The translations under genes were made by a program, and so were the position numbers. The notes below the pieces were generated by a model. That model did not search any database. It was given only the letters and a program-made list of their open reading frames with translations, and had not been told where the DNA came from. A DNA stretch of 64,000 nucleotides, taken from the NCBI GenBank assembly GCA_022702705.1, contig CM040434.1, positions 19,511,771-19,575,770 on the forward strand, in the 5' to 3' direction. The stretch comes from Papilionanthe hookeriana x Papilionanthe teres. Taxonomy: Eukaryota > Streptophyta > Magnoliopsida > Asparagales > Orchidaceae. This document shows, in pieces, positions 1-11,896 of this stretch (the stretch's first letter is position 1; every line of letters begins with the position of its first letter).

Positions 1-469
1 TACTTCAAAATTATACTATAATTTCCATCGGTTCAACACAAATTTCACACAAACACAAACTTACTTTGCATTAATAATAAAACACCCTTAATACAAATTA
101 TAAAATTTCTATCCAAACATCTTGGATGAAATTTTCTAATATATAGGTTCGCAACACATATCTTAAACACAAATTTACATCATTAAGATGTAACAAACAC
201 AAATTAAAATACAACAAAACATAAACATTATAAAAATCATAAACACAAAACACTAAACACAGATAACTAAACTACTAGACCACACTTAATTTAATTCCAA
301 TCTCCACTAAGCGAAATATATCCAGAATTACCATTATTTCCATTTGAACCATCTAGAATGTAAATCTGATAAACGAGTGATTGTTAAAAACTCTCACATC
401 TTCTTCTATCCATTTTTCTTCAGAAACATTGCTTTATTCGCTTCTTCCGCATGATTTATATGACTGAAT

Positions 470-802
470 TGCATTTTGATTTGTCATCCTATGTGTGTTA
501 AATGTGCGTTAGTTTCGTTTACCTTTGCTTCGATTGATGCCACATAAGCCTCGATCTTCGCATGCTTTTTTGCAATTCCTTGAATATTAACAGCCAGATA
601 TCTGTTGAATAACACTTGCGCACTTCACTAATGAACTTCTTATTGGCTTCCTCTTTCTGCTTCACTTCGCTCTCTCAAGAAGACATTTTTGCACTCAAAA
701 TACTTTTCTTAAGAATCATGAATGAAAATAAGAACGGGCAAGTATTTCTTTAATTCTGGGTCTTTTTTTAGACTTGGAAGTCTTAGAACCGACCCTAGAC
801 AT
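470..802 (-). pseudogene. Start of Athila-like post-pol ORF (degenerate)
   Basis: A minus-strand ATG at 802-800 opens a short basic stretch (MSRVGSKTSKSKKRPRIKE) that looks like a nuclear-localisation signal. It is followed by stops, and then by a helical, coiled-coil-like segment around 490-620. Many Athila elements carry an extra frame after pol, so position and composition fit that frame's beginning. The rest lies left of the window or has decayed. Family assignment rests mainly on position. The 803-1165 stretch between this and integrase is non-coding and includes the pyrimidine-rich leader usual after Athila pol. Confidence 0.4.
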
Positions 803-1165
803 GTTAAAAATCCTCATTAACCCCAAAAATCACTTACCCACGATTTAGACTTCTACAACCCCTTTTTTCACGTTTTTGTAACTCCGAAGCCTAAGCGCCA
901 ACTTGCGGCGCATAGCAGTCAGTGCTCATTTTAGCACAGGTTTGCTAAATGTCCAAATCTTCATTCTGACTCCTCTAAGTCATCAAGTAAGATCAAATAA
1001 ACACCACTATAACATGAAAAAAAAAACTCTAAAATGCTACCACATAATCTCAAATCAAACCAAACAAAGCACACAAATCAAACATAAAGCAAAATACACC
1101 GATAAATAAGGGTTGCCTCCCACAAAGCGTTTGGTTTGAAGTCTTCAGCCTGACATACCTCAAGC

Positions 1166-2330
1166 TTATTCTGAGTGACTCAACATCAGATTCTCATCAG
1201 GTTTAAATTGATTGACTGAAAAATAAGGTTTAAGTCTATGACCATTAACTTTAAATATTTTTCCAGTCTTAGGATCTTTAATATCCACAGTTCCATAGAA
1301 ATAAACTTTCAAAACAATAAATGGACCCATCCACCTGGACTTAAATTTTCCAGCAAATATTTTCTATCTAGCATTATATAACTAAACATGTTGTCCTGAC
1401 TCAAGATTTTTAGTAAGAATCTTCCAATCATGCCATAATTTCATCTTTTCTTTATAAATTTTAGCATTTTCATAAGATTCATTCCTTATCTCTTCAAACT
1501 CATTTAATTGTAATAATCTCTTTTCACCAGCTTTTTTTCAAATTACATTTGAACTCTTTAATAGTCCAATATGTTATATGCTCAAATTCAACTGGTAAAT
1601 GACAAGCTATTCTAAAAATTAGCCTATATGGGGATATTCTCATAGAAGTTCTGTAGGCAGTCCTATAGGCCCACAAAGCATAATCCAGTTTGATTAACAA
1701 ATCCTTTTTGTTTGGATTAACAGTCTTTTCCAAAATTCTTTTAACTTCACGATTGGATAATTCAACCAAACCGCTTTTTTGCGGATGATAAGCTGTAACA
1801 ATGTGATGGTTCATATATATTTCTTTGCTAGCTTTTCATAATCTCATTTCTAAAATGACTTCCCCCATCAGTTATGATCACTCTTGGTATTCCAAATCTA
1901 CAAAATATAATATTTCTTAAAAATTTTGCAACACTTTGAGCATTACATCGAGGTAAAGCAACAGCTTCTATCCATTTAGATACATAATCTACTGCTATTA
2001 AAATTTATGTATTTCCTAAAGATGGTATAAACGGTCCCATGCAATCTAATCCTAAAACGTCAAATATTTCAACTTCCAATATATAATTGAGGGGCATCTC
2101 ATTTTTTCTAGAAATATTACCTACACGTTGACATCAATTACAATTTTTAATATAAGCATTAACATTCTTAAAAATTGTAGGGCAATAAAATCCAGATTGT
2201 AAGATTTATGCAGTTTTATTAACACCAAAATGTCCCCCATAATCAAAATTATGATATTTTTGAATAATTTCATAAGTTTCTTCTAAAGACACACATCTTT
2301 GAATGATCAGATTCTTTCACTATTTATATA
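1166..2330 (-). pseudogene. pol: ATH-1 integrase
   Basis: Integrase catalytic core and C-terminus of an Athila-like Pol, reading from about 2330 down to a TAA at 1168-1166. The core shows the first Asp in an LDCMGPF context (about 2030), VDYVSKWIEAV, the second Asp in TDGGSHF (about 1870) and the catalytic Glu in GLVELSNREVK (about 1740). All three DDE residues are therefore present. At least one stop lies between the two Asp residues, and a frameshift lies just before the Glu block, whose open stretch is 1524-1814. The C-terminal end GKIFKVNGHRLKPYF is clear. The N-terminal zinc-binding part (about 2100-2330) is strongly decayed. Not functional. Confidence 0.88.
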
Positions 2331-3222
2331 AAAACGGGTCATGCCAAAAATAATTTATGGCTTCAGATAAAAATTTCTTCCTCTCTTGGTATGTCAAACC
2401 ATAAGGTATAATATTACGGATAATAAAGTTTACAATGTCCGCATACCACGGAACATGCCACTCATTAATAGTGAACAATTTTTCATCAAGAAAATGTTCA
2501 TCAATTTCTTCAACATCACAGAAAGATTTTTCAATTTCAATCCTGGACAGATGATCAACAATTTGATTATCAGCACCTTCCTATCTACTATTTCAAAATC
2601 AAATTCTTGCAAAAGAAGAATCCATCTTATCAGTCTCGGTTTTGCATCCTTCTTCTTCATTAAATATTTAATAGCATAATGATCAGTATACACCACACAT
2701 TTTATTTTAATTAAATATGATCTGAATTTATCAAAGGAAAATACTATAGCTAATAACTCTTTCTCAGTTGTGGTATAATTAATTTGAGATTCATTAAGAG
2801 TTTTACTAGCATGGTAAATCCTTTGAAAATTTTATCATATCTCTGACCTAAAATAGCTCTAATAGCATAATCACTAGCATCACACATTAATTCAAAAGGT
2901 TATTCCCAGTTTAGTGAAACTATAACAGGTGCATTGATTAATTTTTCTTTTAATGTCTCAAAAGCATTTAAGCATTCATCATCAAAATCAAAATTCACAA
3001 ATTTTTCTAGTAAACGGCATAAAGGCTTTGAAATCTTTGAAAGTCTTTAATATAACGCCTGTAGAATCCACCATGTCCCATAAAACTTCTAATTCCCCTG
3101 ACATTTGTTGGGAAATGTAAATTAGAGATATTTTGAATTTTTGTAGGATTTATCTCCATACCATTTTCTGATATACGATATCCTAAAACAATTTCTCCAA
3201 TTACCATAAATTGGTATTTTTC
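2331..3222 (-). pseudogene. pol: ATH-1 RNase H and RT connection
   Basis: Ty3-type RNase H. A CDASDYAI block near 2860 carries the first catalytic Asp. The open stretch 2430-2696 carries VVYTDHYAIKYLM and RLIRWILLLQEFDFEI, the usual end of gypsy RNase H. The open stretch 3007-3207 (LGYRISENGMEINPTKIQNI, FMGHGGFYRRYIKDF) is the RT thumb/connection. Several stops separate these blocks. Together with the RT to the right and the integrase to the left they form the normal RT-RH-INT order of Ty3/gypsy. Confidence 0.88.
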
Positions 3223-3994
3223 TTAGTTAAGGACTAAATTAGTTTCTTCACAACATTTCAGAACTCTTGATAAATGTTTTAAACTTGATTCAAATGAAAT
3301 TCCAAACACCAAAAAGTCATCCATAAAAACTTCAATCTTTTTTTCAATTAAATTACAAAAAATTGTCATCATAAATCTCTGAAATGTAGCAGGGGCATTA
3401 CATAAACCAAAGGGTATTTTTCTAAAAGTAAGTGTATCATAAGGACTGGTAAGGTTTGTTTTCTCTTGATCCTCAAGAGCAATTTGTATTTGGTGGTACC
3501 CAGTATATCCATCTAGAAAACAAAAGTATTTATGCCTAATCAGTCTAACCAACATCTGATATAGGTGGAAAATGGTCTTTCGTTGTTGCAAGATTTAATT
3601 TTCTATAATCAATGCATATTCGCCACCCTGTAACTTGTCTTGCTGGTATAATTTCATTCTTTTCATTAACAGTCACAGTAACTCTTCTTTTCTTAGGAAC
3701 ACGGTGAATAGAACTAACCCATGGACTATCTGAAATAGGGTAGATAATTCCAGCATCCAACCACTTTGAAATTTCTTTCTTAACAACTTCTTTCACGATA
3801 GGATTTAGTCTCCTTTGAGGATCAGCTCGTGGTTTGCACTTATCTTCCATAAGGATTCTATGCATACAAATTGAAGGACTGATTCCTTTAATATCAGCTA
3901 TTGTCCATCCAAAGGCTTTCTTATATTTCTTTAGAATTTCAAGCAAACTCTCTTCTTCTTTTTCAGTCAATTGAGAGGAAATTATAACTGGCAA
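3223..3994 (-). pseudogene. pol: ATH-1 reverse transcriptase
   Basis: Two overlapping open stretches (3545-3994 and 3223-3591) give most of a Ty3/gypsy RT. Visible blocks are the pre-RT segment with GWTIADIKGISPSICMHRI, the fingers (WVSSIHRVPKKRR, WRICIDYRKLN), FCFLDGYTGYHQI, FGLCNAPATFQRFM, and the catalytic motif as FMDD (codons 3316-3327) in place of the commoner YVDD/YMDD. A single frameshift lies at about 3550-3590. Short Athila features (an insertion with VNEKNEIIPARQVTGWR before the IDYRKLN block) support the lineage. Confidence 0.92.
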
Positions 3995-4583
3995 AGTTGA
4001 AGAATCACCTAAAAAACATATTTTAAATGAGTAGGAATCAACTTTAAATCAAGTTCAGGAGGTTTTTTGATGAACTAAAAGATTCATCTTTTTCAGTTAA
4101 TGTCCAATAATTCAAAATTTTCATGAATATAATTTAAATCTTCCTCATGAAAATCATCGGAATATTGTAATTCTTCTTCTTTCTCGTGTTCCAATTCTTC
4201 ACTTTCAGATTTCTTTTAATAATTTGACTTGAAATGACATTCACTCAAATATATGATAACATCCATTATATAACTTTCATCAACGTTACCTCTTGCAGGA
4301 TATTTCATTGATTTTGAAATATTAAATGTAACAGTTTAATCATTAACTCACATCGTCAATTCCCCTTTTTGCACATCTATCATCGCTCTGCTTGTGGTTA
4401 GGAAAGGTCTCCCTAAAATTATGGGTTTCTCTTTATCTTCCTGCATATCCAACATAATGAAATCAATAGGAAAGATAAATTGATCTACTTTCACCAAAAC
4501 ATCTTCTATAACTCCTTTAGGATATGTGATCAAACGATCCGCTAATTGCAGAGTTACAATCGTCAGGGTTATTTCTCCTAATC
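3995..4583 (-). pseudogene. pol: ATH-1 protease C-terminal part and linker to RT
   Basis: From 4583 downward the frame runs through the retropepsin flap and C-terminal motif PIILGRPFLTTSRAMIDVQKG (4348-4533), which is characteristic of Athila-type proteases. It then degenerates into an acidic Glu/Asp-rich linker (about 4080-4340) before RT. The start of the protease, including the active-site block, is 26.7 kb away at 31318 and beyond. The break falls exactly at the OGRE-A insertion point, and the frame resumes across it when one copy of the target duplication is counted. Confidence 0.9.
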
Positions 4584-4588
4584 CCTGT
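4584..4588 (+). repeat. OGRE-A target-site duplication, left copy
   Basis: CCTGT directly before the LTR start TGTTGACC. The right copy is CCGGT at 31313-31317, a match at four of five bases. Only the right copy keeps the ATH-1 protease frame sensible, so the left copy is probably the mutated one. Confidence 0.75.
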
Positions 4589-6965
4589 TGTTGACCTCAT
4601 TTTTGATGAGGTCTTCTCTTCCCTCTTTAGTGCTTAGGATCTAGCCTTAGGCTTTTCCTTTGACTATCTTAGAGGACTAGAATTGGGACCCATCCTTTAG
4701 AAATTTAAAACCACATCTTAACTCCCTGCAAACCCTACAAGCTTGATTGTAGACCCCTCATCACTTAGAGGGTTGAAATCAAAAGTGAAGGTTTAAAGGA
4801 TGAGTTCCCCATAGGACTCTTTGGCCTTAGGACTACCCTGGGTAGCTTGGTCTGGTGAGGGTTGACTTACACACTCACTACACTCATACTCTACACCCAC
4901 ACACACAATCCAAATCCTAAAACCACACCCATACCCAACTTGACTCCTTGACTCATTTAGGTAATTCATATGGATGAACCTTAACCCCTAAGCCCCTCGC
5001 CAAGAGGGTTAGGAACAACATAGTGAATGCTTCAAATGAGTCCTCTCATGGCTCACATAGGCTTAACATGGCTTCATGGCTCAATCAAAGTGATTCCATT
5101 TCACTCATATTTGATCAATCTTCTCTTTTCCAAAATTTCAATTTTTGACCCCGGAGACCCTATACCTATCAAACCTACCAAAAGCCCTTAAAATTGCCTA
5201 AATCCTCCAAAATTTCCAAATCACTCAAAATTCTCCAAAATTAGCCCTAAACATTTCCTCACCAATCAAATTGATCATCCATAGCTAAAAATACCAAAAA
5301 TTCCAAAAATACCCCACAATACCCTCCAAATACCCAAAATGCCCCTCTTAGCCAAAAAATCCAAAAAATTCTGAAAATTCCCAGAAAATTCCAGAAAATC
5401 CCAAATATTCTCAATTTCATTTTGTTCAACTCAACCATGGGCTTATTTTGTCAATTCACCCCATTTTTGCCAAAACCCCAAATTTGACCCATTCTTAACC
5501 CGAATGAACCCAATGTCAAACCAAACCTCCCCAATTGACCCCAATTTTGGTCCAATTAAATTATGAACTTCAATTCAATATCCCCTATCAATTTAGACCA
5601 AATACAACTCCAATTTTATTTACATTTGGATTCAATTCCAATTTGGAGCCTAAAGCCCAATTTTGACCCATGACCTAAACTTGACCCAATTTGACCCAAT
5701 TCAACTCCAATTGATCCCAAATCTTTCCCAAACCTTCATAACATCCCCAAAAACAAAACACTAACATGATTTTCCCAAAATTTGGACCCAAACCCCACTC
5801 AAATTCAACCCAAAACCAAAAGGCCCAATTTTGACCTAAACCCAAACCTAACCCAAATAAGCCCAAACCCCAAAATCAAAACCCAACAAAAGTCAAAACC
5901 TCTTTGAAACACTCCCATAAACATTTCCCAACATTAATTTTACATCAATTTCAATCCTAGCCCAACATTGGCCCAAGTTAGCCCAATTTGACCTACATTG
6001 GCCCATTTACCAAAGAGGCCCAAATCCAACCCAATTCAAACCCAAATCACTCCAAACTCATTTCAAATCACTCATGACATATCCCTAAACCAAACCCAAC
6101 AATTATTTGGCCCAAACTTCTACAAAATTCCCATCCATGAATTCATTCTTAAACCTAAAGGCCCATCCCCTTTAGCCTTCCTAAAAGCCCATCAAAAATG
6201 ATTTCAAAAGGCCCAAAATTCATCCAAAGCCCACATGACACTTCCCCTAATCATCCATTTAATCAAAATCACCCCTAAGTTTCAAAATCATCATTAAACC
6301 ATTCCAAATCAAGCTTCATGAAAATTTTCCACCAAAGTACCAAAATTCCTAAATTCTACTTCCATGAAATCAAGCCAAGCCATCTCGAGCCATAAGCGAG
6401 CCATGAAGCCATGCATGAGCCACATGGAAGCCATGAGAGCCTCTTTACATGTCACCATGCCATTTTGGGCAAACGAAGGAGACTCTTTCCTTAATCTCCT
6501 AAAGTCATTAGCCTTAACCATGATTCCCCTTAACCCAAATTTAATCTAAATATTCTTAGAAAGAGACCTCACCACCTTTGACCAGTGACCTAACTTATTT
6601 TCTCAGCCTAAAACCAGGTCATGGGTAGGTGAACCCAACCCAAACACATGGGTTGACCCAAACCAAGCCAAAATGGCCTCTTCCCCATTCCATTCCAAGC
6701 CATCCCCTTTACACATGGCAAGGCCCAATTGACTGCACAAACCTCCAGCCCTGGCCCACACGGACCTGAGGGTGACCCATGCCTGCCGGCCAGCCACCTG
6801 GATCGCCGGAAAACACCACACCCGAGAGCTCGCATGTGAGCCAACATTGAAATTCCCCTTGTTGAGTCCGTCCCAAGTCTAGTGGCTCGCCATGGTCATT
6901 CTTCCCTTGACCTAAGCAGCTGATTCCAAGCCCTAACTCCCCCTGGGAGGCCCTCCAGCCTCTCC

Positions 6966-6973
6966 TATTTAAA
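6966..6973 (+). promoter_or_regulatory. Putative TATA box of the OGRE-A LTR promoter
   Basis: TATTTAAA followed by CACCACCACCTCTC. The same box and flank occur in the 3' LTR (26509-26516) and, as TATTTAAG with CCACCACCTCCC, in the diverged OGRE-B LTR (minus strand, 39952-39959). Conservation in an otherwise diverged region supports a promoter, which would place the U3/R border near 7000. Confidence 0.6.
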
Positions 6974-7559
6974 CACCACCACCTCTCGGCCAAATGAGGT
7001 GCTGAAACAAACCTTAAGGAAACTCTGCCAAAATTGTTCCAGACTACTCCCCACACATAGAGAACTTGATCCCCACTGAAATCCCCCTGCCATTTCCTCT
7101 CTGTGAGCTCAATTTCAGAGTTGAAATCCAAGCCCAAAACCAGGACACTTCTCCACAGTGAGCCGGTCCCCAAATTGATTGGTCCTACACCTTCACCGGA
7201 CCAAGAGAAGAAGTTTACCGAGCAAAAGCCCCCTCTCCAGAGCCAGCCATTGCTTCCGACCTCCAAGCTTTGTGATCGGGTCGTGGTCGAAATCATACCT
7301 AGACAATTCACCGGGCCAAGGGACTTCATCCGGAGCTTGCTTGGACCCAATCAAACGTGACACAACTCTCAGATCGAAGCTTCACTTCTCTGAGCAAAGG
7401 TATGGACTCATTCTTCTTCCCGAGCTTACAGAGATTCTCCATTTAATTTGAATCAATTTCAATGCATGTTTACCGTATGGATGCGTTCATATCTTCAAGA
7501 CGAATCCATAGAGCATAAGAACACAAAAATCAGTCAAGAATCGAGTGAGAAATTAGGGT

Positions 7560-7785
7560 TAGAAGGTTGACGGTCACGGGTTCACACCAGTCATAGATGA
7601 TGACCAGGAGCCGTCGGATCGCGCGTGTATCGAGCGGACGGTCAGGATCATGCCGGATGGAGCAACGGGACATGAATCGCGGGCCGCGTGGCATCCCAGT
7701 CAGATGGCGGCACCGAATCAAAAGAGGACGCGTGGAGCTTCGGAGACGCCGAGGTTGACGCGGCGCCGTGTGGATAAGTAGGAAA
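7560..7785 (+). other. CpG-dense block in the 5' LTR
   Basis: About 220 bp rich in CpG (GATCGCGCG, CGCGGGCCGCG, GCGGCGCCG) within AT-rich surroundings, about 600 bp downstream of the TATA-like box. The 3' LTR has it at about 26990-27215 with scattered transitions. It is probably transcribed leader. Its role is unknown; methylation target or structured RNA are both possible. Confidence 0.6.
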
Positions 7786-8179
7786 TTAGGGCTATTTTCT
7801 ATTTATTTAATTACCAGAACTTTGAAAATTCATAACTTTGTGTAGAAAAATCCTAAAAATAAAATAAAAATACCCTCTTGCTCAGTGAACAGAGGAGAAT
7901 AATGTGGAAAAGAAATCATGTAATTTCATCAAGTATTTTATTTTTAATGATTTATTTACTCTCTGCATTGTTTTAATTTTCCATGCATATAGGAAATTCA
8001 CCATGGCATGAGACCATAGGGCTTTTGAAGCCTCTGAACTTGGGAACATTGTCTGAATTTTCCAAGGTCATAGGCCATCCCTATGAGAAGTTATTGATTT
8101 TTCAAATTCATGTCACTGTTTTGATTATTTTAATTCCAATAATTAGCATGTTGAGAAATAAATTCTAGGAAAATTTGGT

Positions 8180-8988
8180 GATGTTTCTTATGACCAGAGG
8201 ACCCTAGAAAAAAATAATTTTTGAGTTAATTCACTTTGAACAACCCTAATTGGCCTAAATATCCAAAAGTGAACTTTAATTAATTAGGGTTAACCATTCA
8301 TCAAATTAACTTAAAAATAATTCTCCACTATCCTTTAGAGATAGGAGAACACCACATAAAAATTTGAAAACAATTGGACTTGATTAACCCCATCAAATGG
8401 GTTGATTAAGCCTCCTAAGTAATAATGAATAAAATTAAACTTTAAAAATTTATAACTCACAAAACACTTTTCAAAAATTCACAAAAATGGTTTTGGAGCT
8501 TCTCTCATATTAGAGGAATTTAAGAAAATTAAAATTGCAATTTTCTAAAAAGTTGATTTTTAAGCTTATTTTAATATTTTAATAATTAAAAAATAATAAA
8601 AATCACAAAAATATTAAAAATCACCAAAATGTCACATTTTGAATTCTAATCACTTAGGAACAAACCAAATATTTTTCTTAAGTCCCCAGGATAAGATATT
8701 GAATTTTAAAGGCTTAATGTAATTTTTAAATATTAAAAATATATTTTTTTAACCTTTTCACTAAAATGATTCTAATAAATCAAAGAAAAATCAGAAAAGT
8801 ATAAAAATTGGTTTTTGGTTTCTTTGATATCAGAAAGATTTTTGAAAAATATAAAATTCATTTTTCAACCTTTATTTTATTTTTAAATTAATTAATACTC
8901 CAAAACTCAAAATAATTATAATAAATAAAATAAAATTCAAAAAATTACCAAAATTTGTCCAAATGGTCCTCTGGTCATTAGAAACATC
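8180..8988 (+). repeat. 24-nt inverted repeat within the LTR, 761 bp apart
   Basis: The arm at 8180-8203 (GATGTTTCTTATGACCAGAG and onward) is matched in reverse complement at 8965-8988 at 23 of 24 positions. The 3' LTR keeps both arms at 27611-27634 and 28396-28419. The interval is AT-rich and made of degenerate repeat units. In RNA the arms could pair and close a large loop. Confidence 0.7.
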
Positions 8989-9523
8989 CCATAATTTTAT
9001 TAAGGACAGAAACATTTCCTTGGTCATGTTATTGAATTTTCCTTGAAAACCCCTATTTTCCCTTAAAAATAATTACATAAATAAATTAAATACAGAAAAA
9101 TCACATTTTCTCCTCTAGTGTCTTAATTGACATGTAAGTGAGGTCAAATAAAATTTCAAGTTCATTTGAGATTAATTTAGTGAGTTATAGAATTATTAAG
9201 CTTGAAGGGCAAATTGGTAATTAAAATTTTCAACCTTTAATTAAAATTTTAGGATTAATCAAAAGGGAAGGGTAAAATATTTGATTTTAAATTGATTTTG
9301 GATGATTGAAACTTAAATGGTTAAGAGTAGAAACCCACCACTCATTTTAAGAATAATTAAAGTAAACCTTAATTAATTAATTAATTAAATTTAGAAGATT
9401 AATGAAAAAAATTGGAATTATTAAAGTAGGGATATTATTAAGAGGATATTTATTCTTTAATTTAAAAATCCCTAAATAAATCACTTCAATAATACTTAAT
9501 TCTTAATCAAAAGATTAAAATAA

Positions 9524-9735
9524 TAATCCAAATTAAATTAAATTAAAATTAAATTAAACTAAATTAAAAAATTAAATTAAATTAAAACTAAATTAAATTA
9601 AATTAAATTAAATTAAATTAAATCAAATTAAATTAAATTAAGTTAAAAATAATAATAATAAAAAATTAAATTGAAATTAAATTTAAATTAAGGTAAATTA
9701 AATTAAATTAAATTGACTTAAATTAAATTAAAATC
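9524..9735 (+). repeat. (AAATT)n microsatellite in the 5' LTR
   Basis: About 210 bp of AAATT/TTAAA pentanucleotide repeats with interruptions. It is also in the 3' LTR (about 28961-29168), slightly shorter. The length difference between the two copies suggests slippage after insertion. Confidence 0.85.
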
Positions 9736-10330
9736 ATTTAATAACAATCCTAAATGAAATTATTAAGAATTAAACCTAAAATTACCTGAACACTATTCCA
9801 AACTTAAACTAATTTTTTATAATTAAATCAAAATTAGAATTAAATCATTAAGTCTAAATCATCAAAATACTTAATAATTTGATTTGCCCTTTTAAAGCTC
9901 TTATTATTATAACTCTTAAATGAATTATCAAGTGAAGTGTTACCTCACTTATAGGATATTCAAATGTCCTAAGTTCACTGAGCAAAAGAATAACACTTAA
10001 ACTCCCGGATGATTAATTCACTTGTATAATTAAATTCTCTTGGACTTAAAACAATCCTAGAAATATTGAAAAGATGTTTAAGATTTGTCTTAAGCACTTC
10101 CTCAATATGATAGGACGTTTATAAGAACAATTGAACTTAATTGTTTCTTTGATGAAGAAAATCGTCCTTAAACCAAAATATAAGAACCTAGACGTCATAG
10201 GAGATGACTAGCTATAGGATTAGGACTTTGATAGATAACCTAAATCTTTCCCTTAGCTTTACCTAGGTACTTGTTGAAATATTTAAATGCCTTAACATGT
10301 GTTTTAAGTGCAGCTTGGGATGACGGGAAG

Positions 10331-10346
10331 ACCCTCCAGGTACGGT
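10331..10346 (+). promoter_or_regulatory. Conserved splice-donor-like site in U5
   Basis: CCAG|GTACGG with the cut at 10339/10340. The 3' LTR has CAAG|GTACGC (29776/29777) and the diverged OGRE-B LTR has CCG|GTACGC on the minus strand (61828/61827), each followed by a T-rich run. Conservation in all three suggests use, most simply to splice out the end of the long leader to acceptors before ORF1 (12400) or ORF3 (21051). Inference only. Confidence 0.45.
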
Positions 10347-11878
10347 TTTGTTTTATTGTAATTTACTTTATTGCAAATGCACTTTACCTTTCTTGCATGA
10401 TAAACAATTGTTGCATGAAAACCAAAACCTTTAGGGTAGTCCTTGAATTGAAACCAAAATTAAATTAAAAGTCACTGCAAGATAAAAACCACCGCCACAA
10501 CATTTCAAAATATAAAAACAACTCAAAATTTAATCACAAACAGAGTACAAAACTACAATCACAACTAAATTAAAACGTCTCGTTGAATGATCGGGAATAC
10601 CTTGGATGATGTAACCCACATATTGCTAACGGGATTTCCCACGGTCTAAATGAAAGTGTGGAACTCATTCAGTTGAGTTTAGCAAATTCATCTGGACTAA
10701 GTGAATTCAATGAAAATAACGGTGTCGGGATGACGGAACCGTGGGATCTTAATCGGTTCTGTTCTAATAACTTTAAGATTTGTTTTAACTAAAACACTAA
10801 AAAACACTTGGACTTTAAGATTTCTAAAACCAAACTCTTCTCTTCTGTTTTGATTACAATCTTCTAAAGCTAAACCTCTGCAACAACAAGGAGCTTGGAG
10901 CACGGTGGGCAGCACGACCATTTTCTTCAGCAAAACAACTCTACATCAGCTAAACATTCCTAGAATTAAATAACCAAGCCATAGGATTTCGAGGTAGTTT
11001 GCTTAGTGCAACATAAATCCTCAACCTTTTTGTTAGGCTTTTTGCATGATCATATCATGTAAATTAAGCCCCAACCGGTCTTAGGACTCCGAGGTAGTCG
11101 TTTGGTAAGACATAAACCCTCACATCTTCGAGGCTATTTGTATGATTATGTCATACAAATATAAGTCCAAATTAATTAAAAATGGCAAGATTGAAATCTC
11201 AGATAATATTAGGATTTTCTTAAACTCTAAGCCAAATATTAGGATAGTTTAGGAAGTTGCTAAGATTTTTCTTGGATCCTCAGCTTCTCCTACTCCTCTT
11301 CCATTGGACTCTTGAAAATAAATTGTTCCAAATTTGATCCATTCCCTATTGAAATTTCTGAAATCCAATCATTTGAAAACCTTAAACTTTGAAATTCTTG
11401 AGAGCAAAGTCACTGATCATTATCGAGAGTTTTCTTAATTGATTCACTTCATTTAAGATGTAATTAACTATAGGGGTTTGCCCTTATAGGGAACTTTAAG
11501 AACCCAGGTAATATAAACCCTGTTTACTTCATTTATATTAAGCAGGGGAATTTGTCGGCTTATAAAATTGGTTCGCAGACCAAACGGATGTCACAAGTCT
11601 TCTAGTTTATTTAATCGAGCCCCATCGTCAAACAGTGTGTCTATTCTTCGGGATAGATACACAGTTTGTGGTGTGGTGCTCGTTTATATAAACTATTTGG
11701 GATGTGAGATCGGTTTGATTTCATATCTTAAAATTTTTCAAATTTAAAATTATTTTCAAAACCAAATACTACTTTTCAAATTATATAATTAAATTAAACT
11801 AAAAATTCGCCGACAATTTCTGTAGGCGACCTTCTTTTCAAAATACAACACTCAATCTAAAAATATGCCGATAACTTC

Positions 11879-11896
11879 TGGCGACTCCGCTGGGGA
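11879..11896 (+). other. OGRE-A primer-binding site (tRNA-Arg type)
   Basis: TGGCGACTCCGCTGGGGA starts five bases after the LTR end. This is the Arg-tRNA-complementary primer site typical of Ogre/Tat elements. OGRE-B has the related TGGAGACTCCACTGGGGG at the same place. Confidence 0.85.

Larger units (their letters stand above)
1..4588 (-). mobile_element. ATH-1: 3' half of an Athila-like LTR retrotransposon
   Basis: Minus-strand Ty3/gypsy element of Athila type. Reading right to left, this piece holds the end of protease, RT, RNase H, integrase and the start of a post-pol frame. Its 5' half (rest of protease, gag, primer site, LTR) lies at 31313-35123, because OGRE-A inserted between them. 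The 3' LTR is not reached, so the element runs off the left edge. All frames are broken by stops and small indels. In positions 1-470 I see AT-rich sequence with no recognisable gene. Confidence 0.92.
4589..11873 (+). repeat. OGRE-A 5' LTR (7285 bp)
   Basis: Starts TGTTGACC and ends GCCGATA, where the 3' copy ends GCCGACA, so the terminal CA has mutated to TA. It matches 24130-31312 along its whole length. Order within it: a pyrimidine-rich, CCAAAT-rich U3 (about 4900-6950), a TATA-like box at 6966, a CpG-dense block (7560-7785), a long AT-rich part with degenerate internal repeats (7800-10250), a donor-like site at 10339, and a final U5 part. The short translations across 5675-7450 look like chance frames in low-complexity LTR sequence; I accept none as a gene. 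A possible intron-like pair (donor 7399, acceptor 7992) lies in the transcribed part, but it is weak. Confidence 0.95.

Noticed and set aside
5675..7451. Many overlapping short frames in the 5' LTR (and equivalents at 25220-26968)
   Set aside because: They arise from pyrimidine-rich, low-complexity LTR sequence, occur on both strands, and show no domain or start context. Their copy in the other LTR carries indels that break them.
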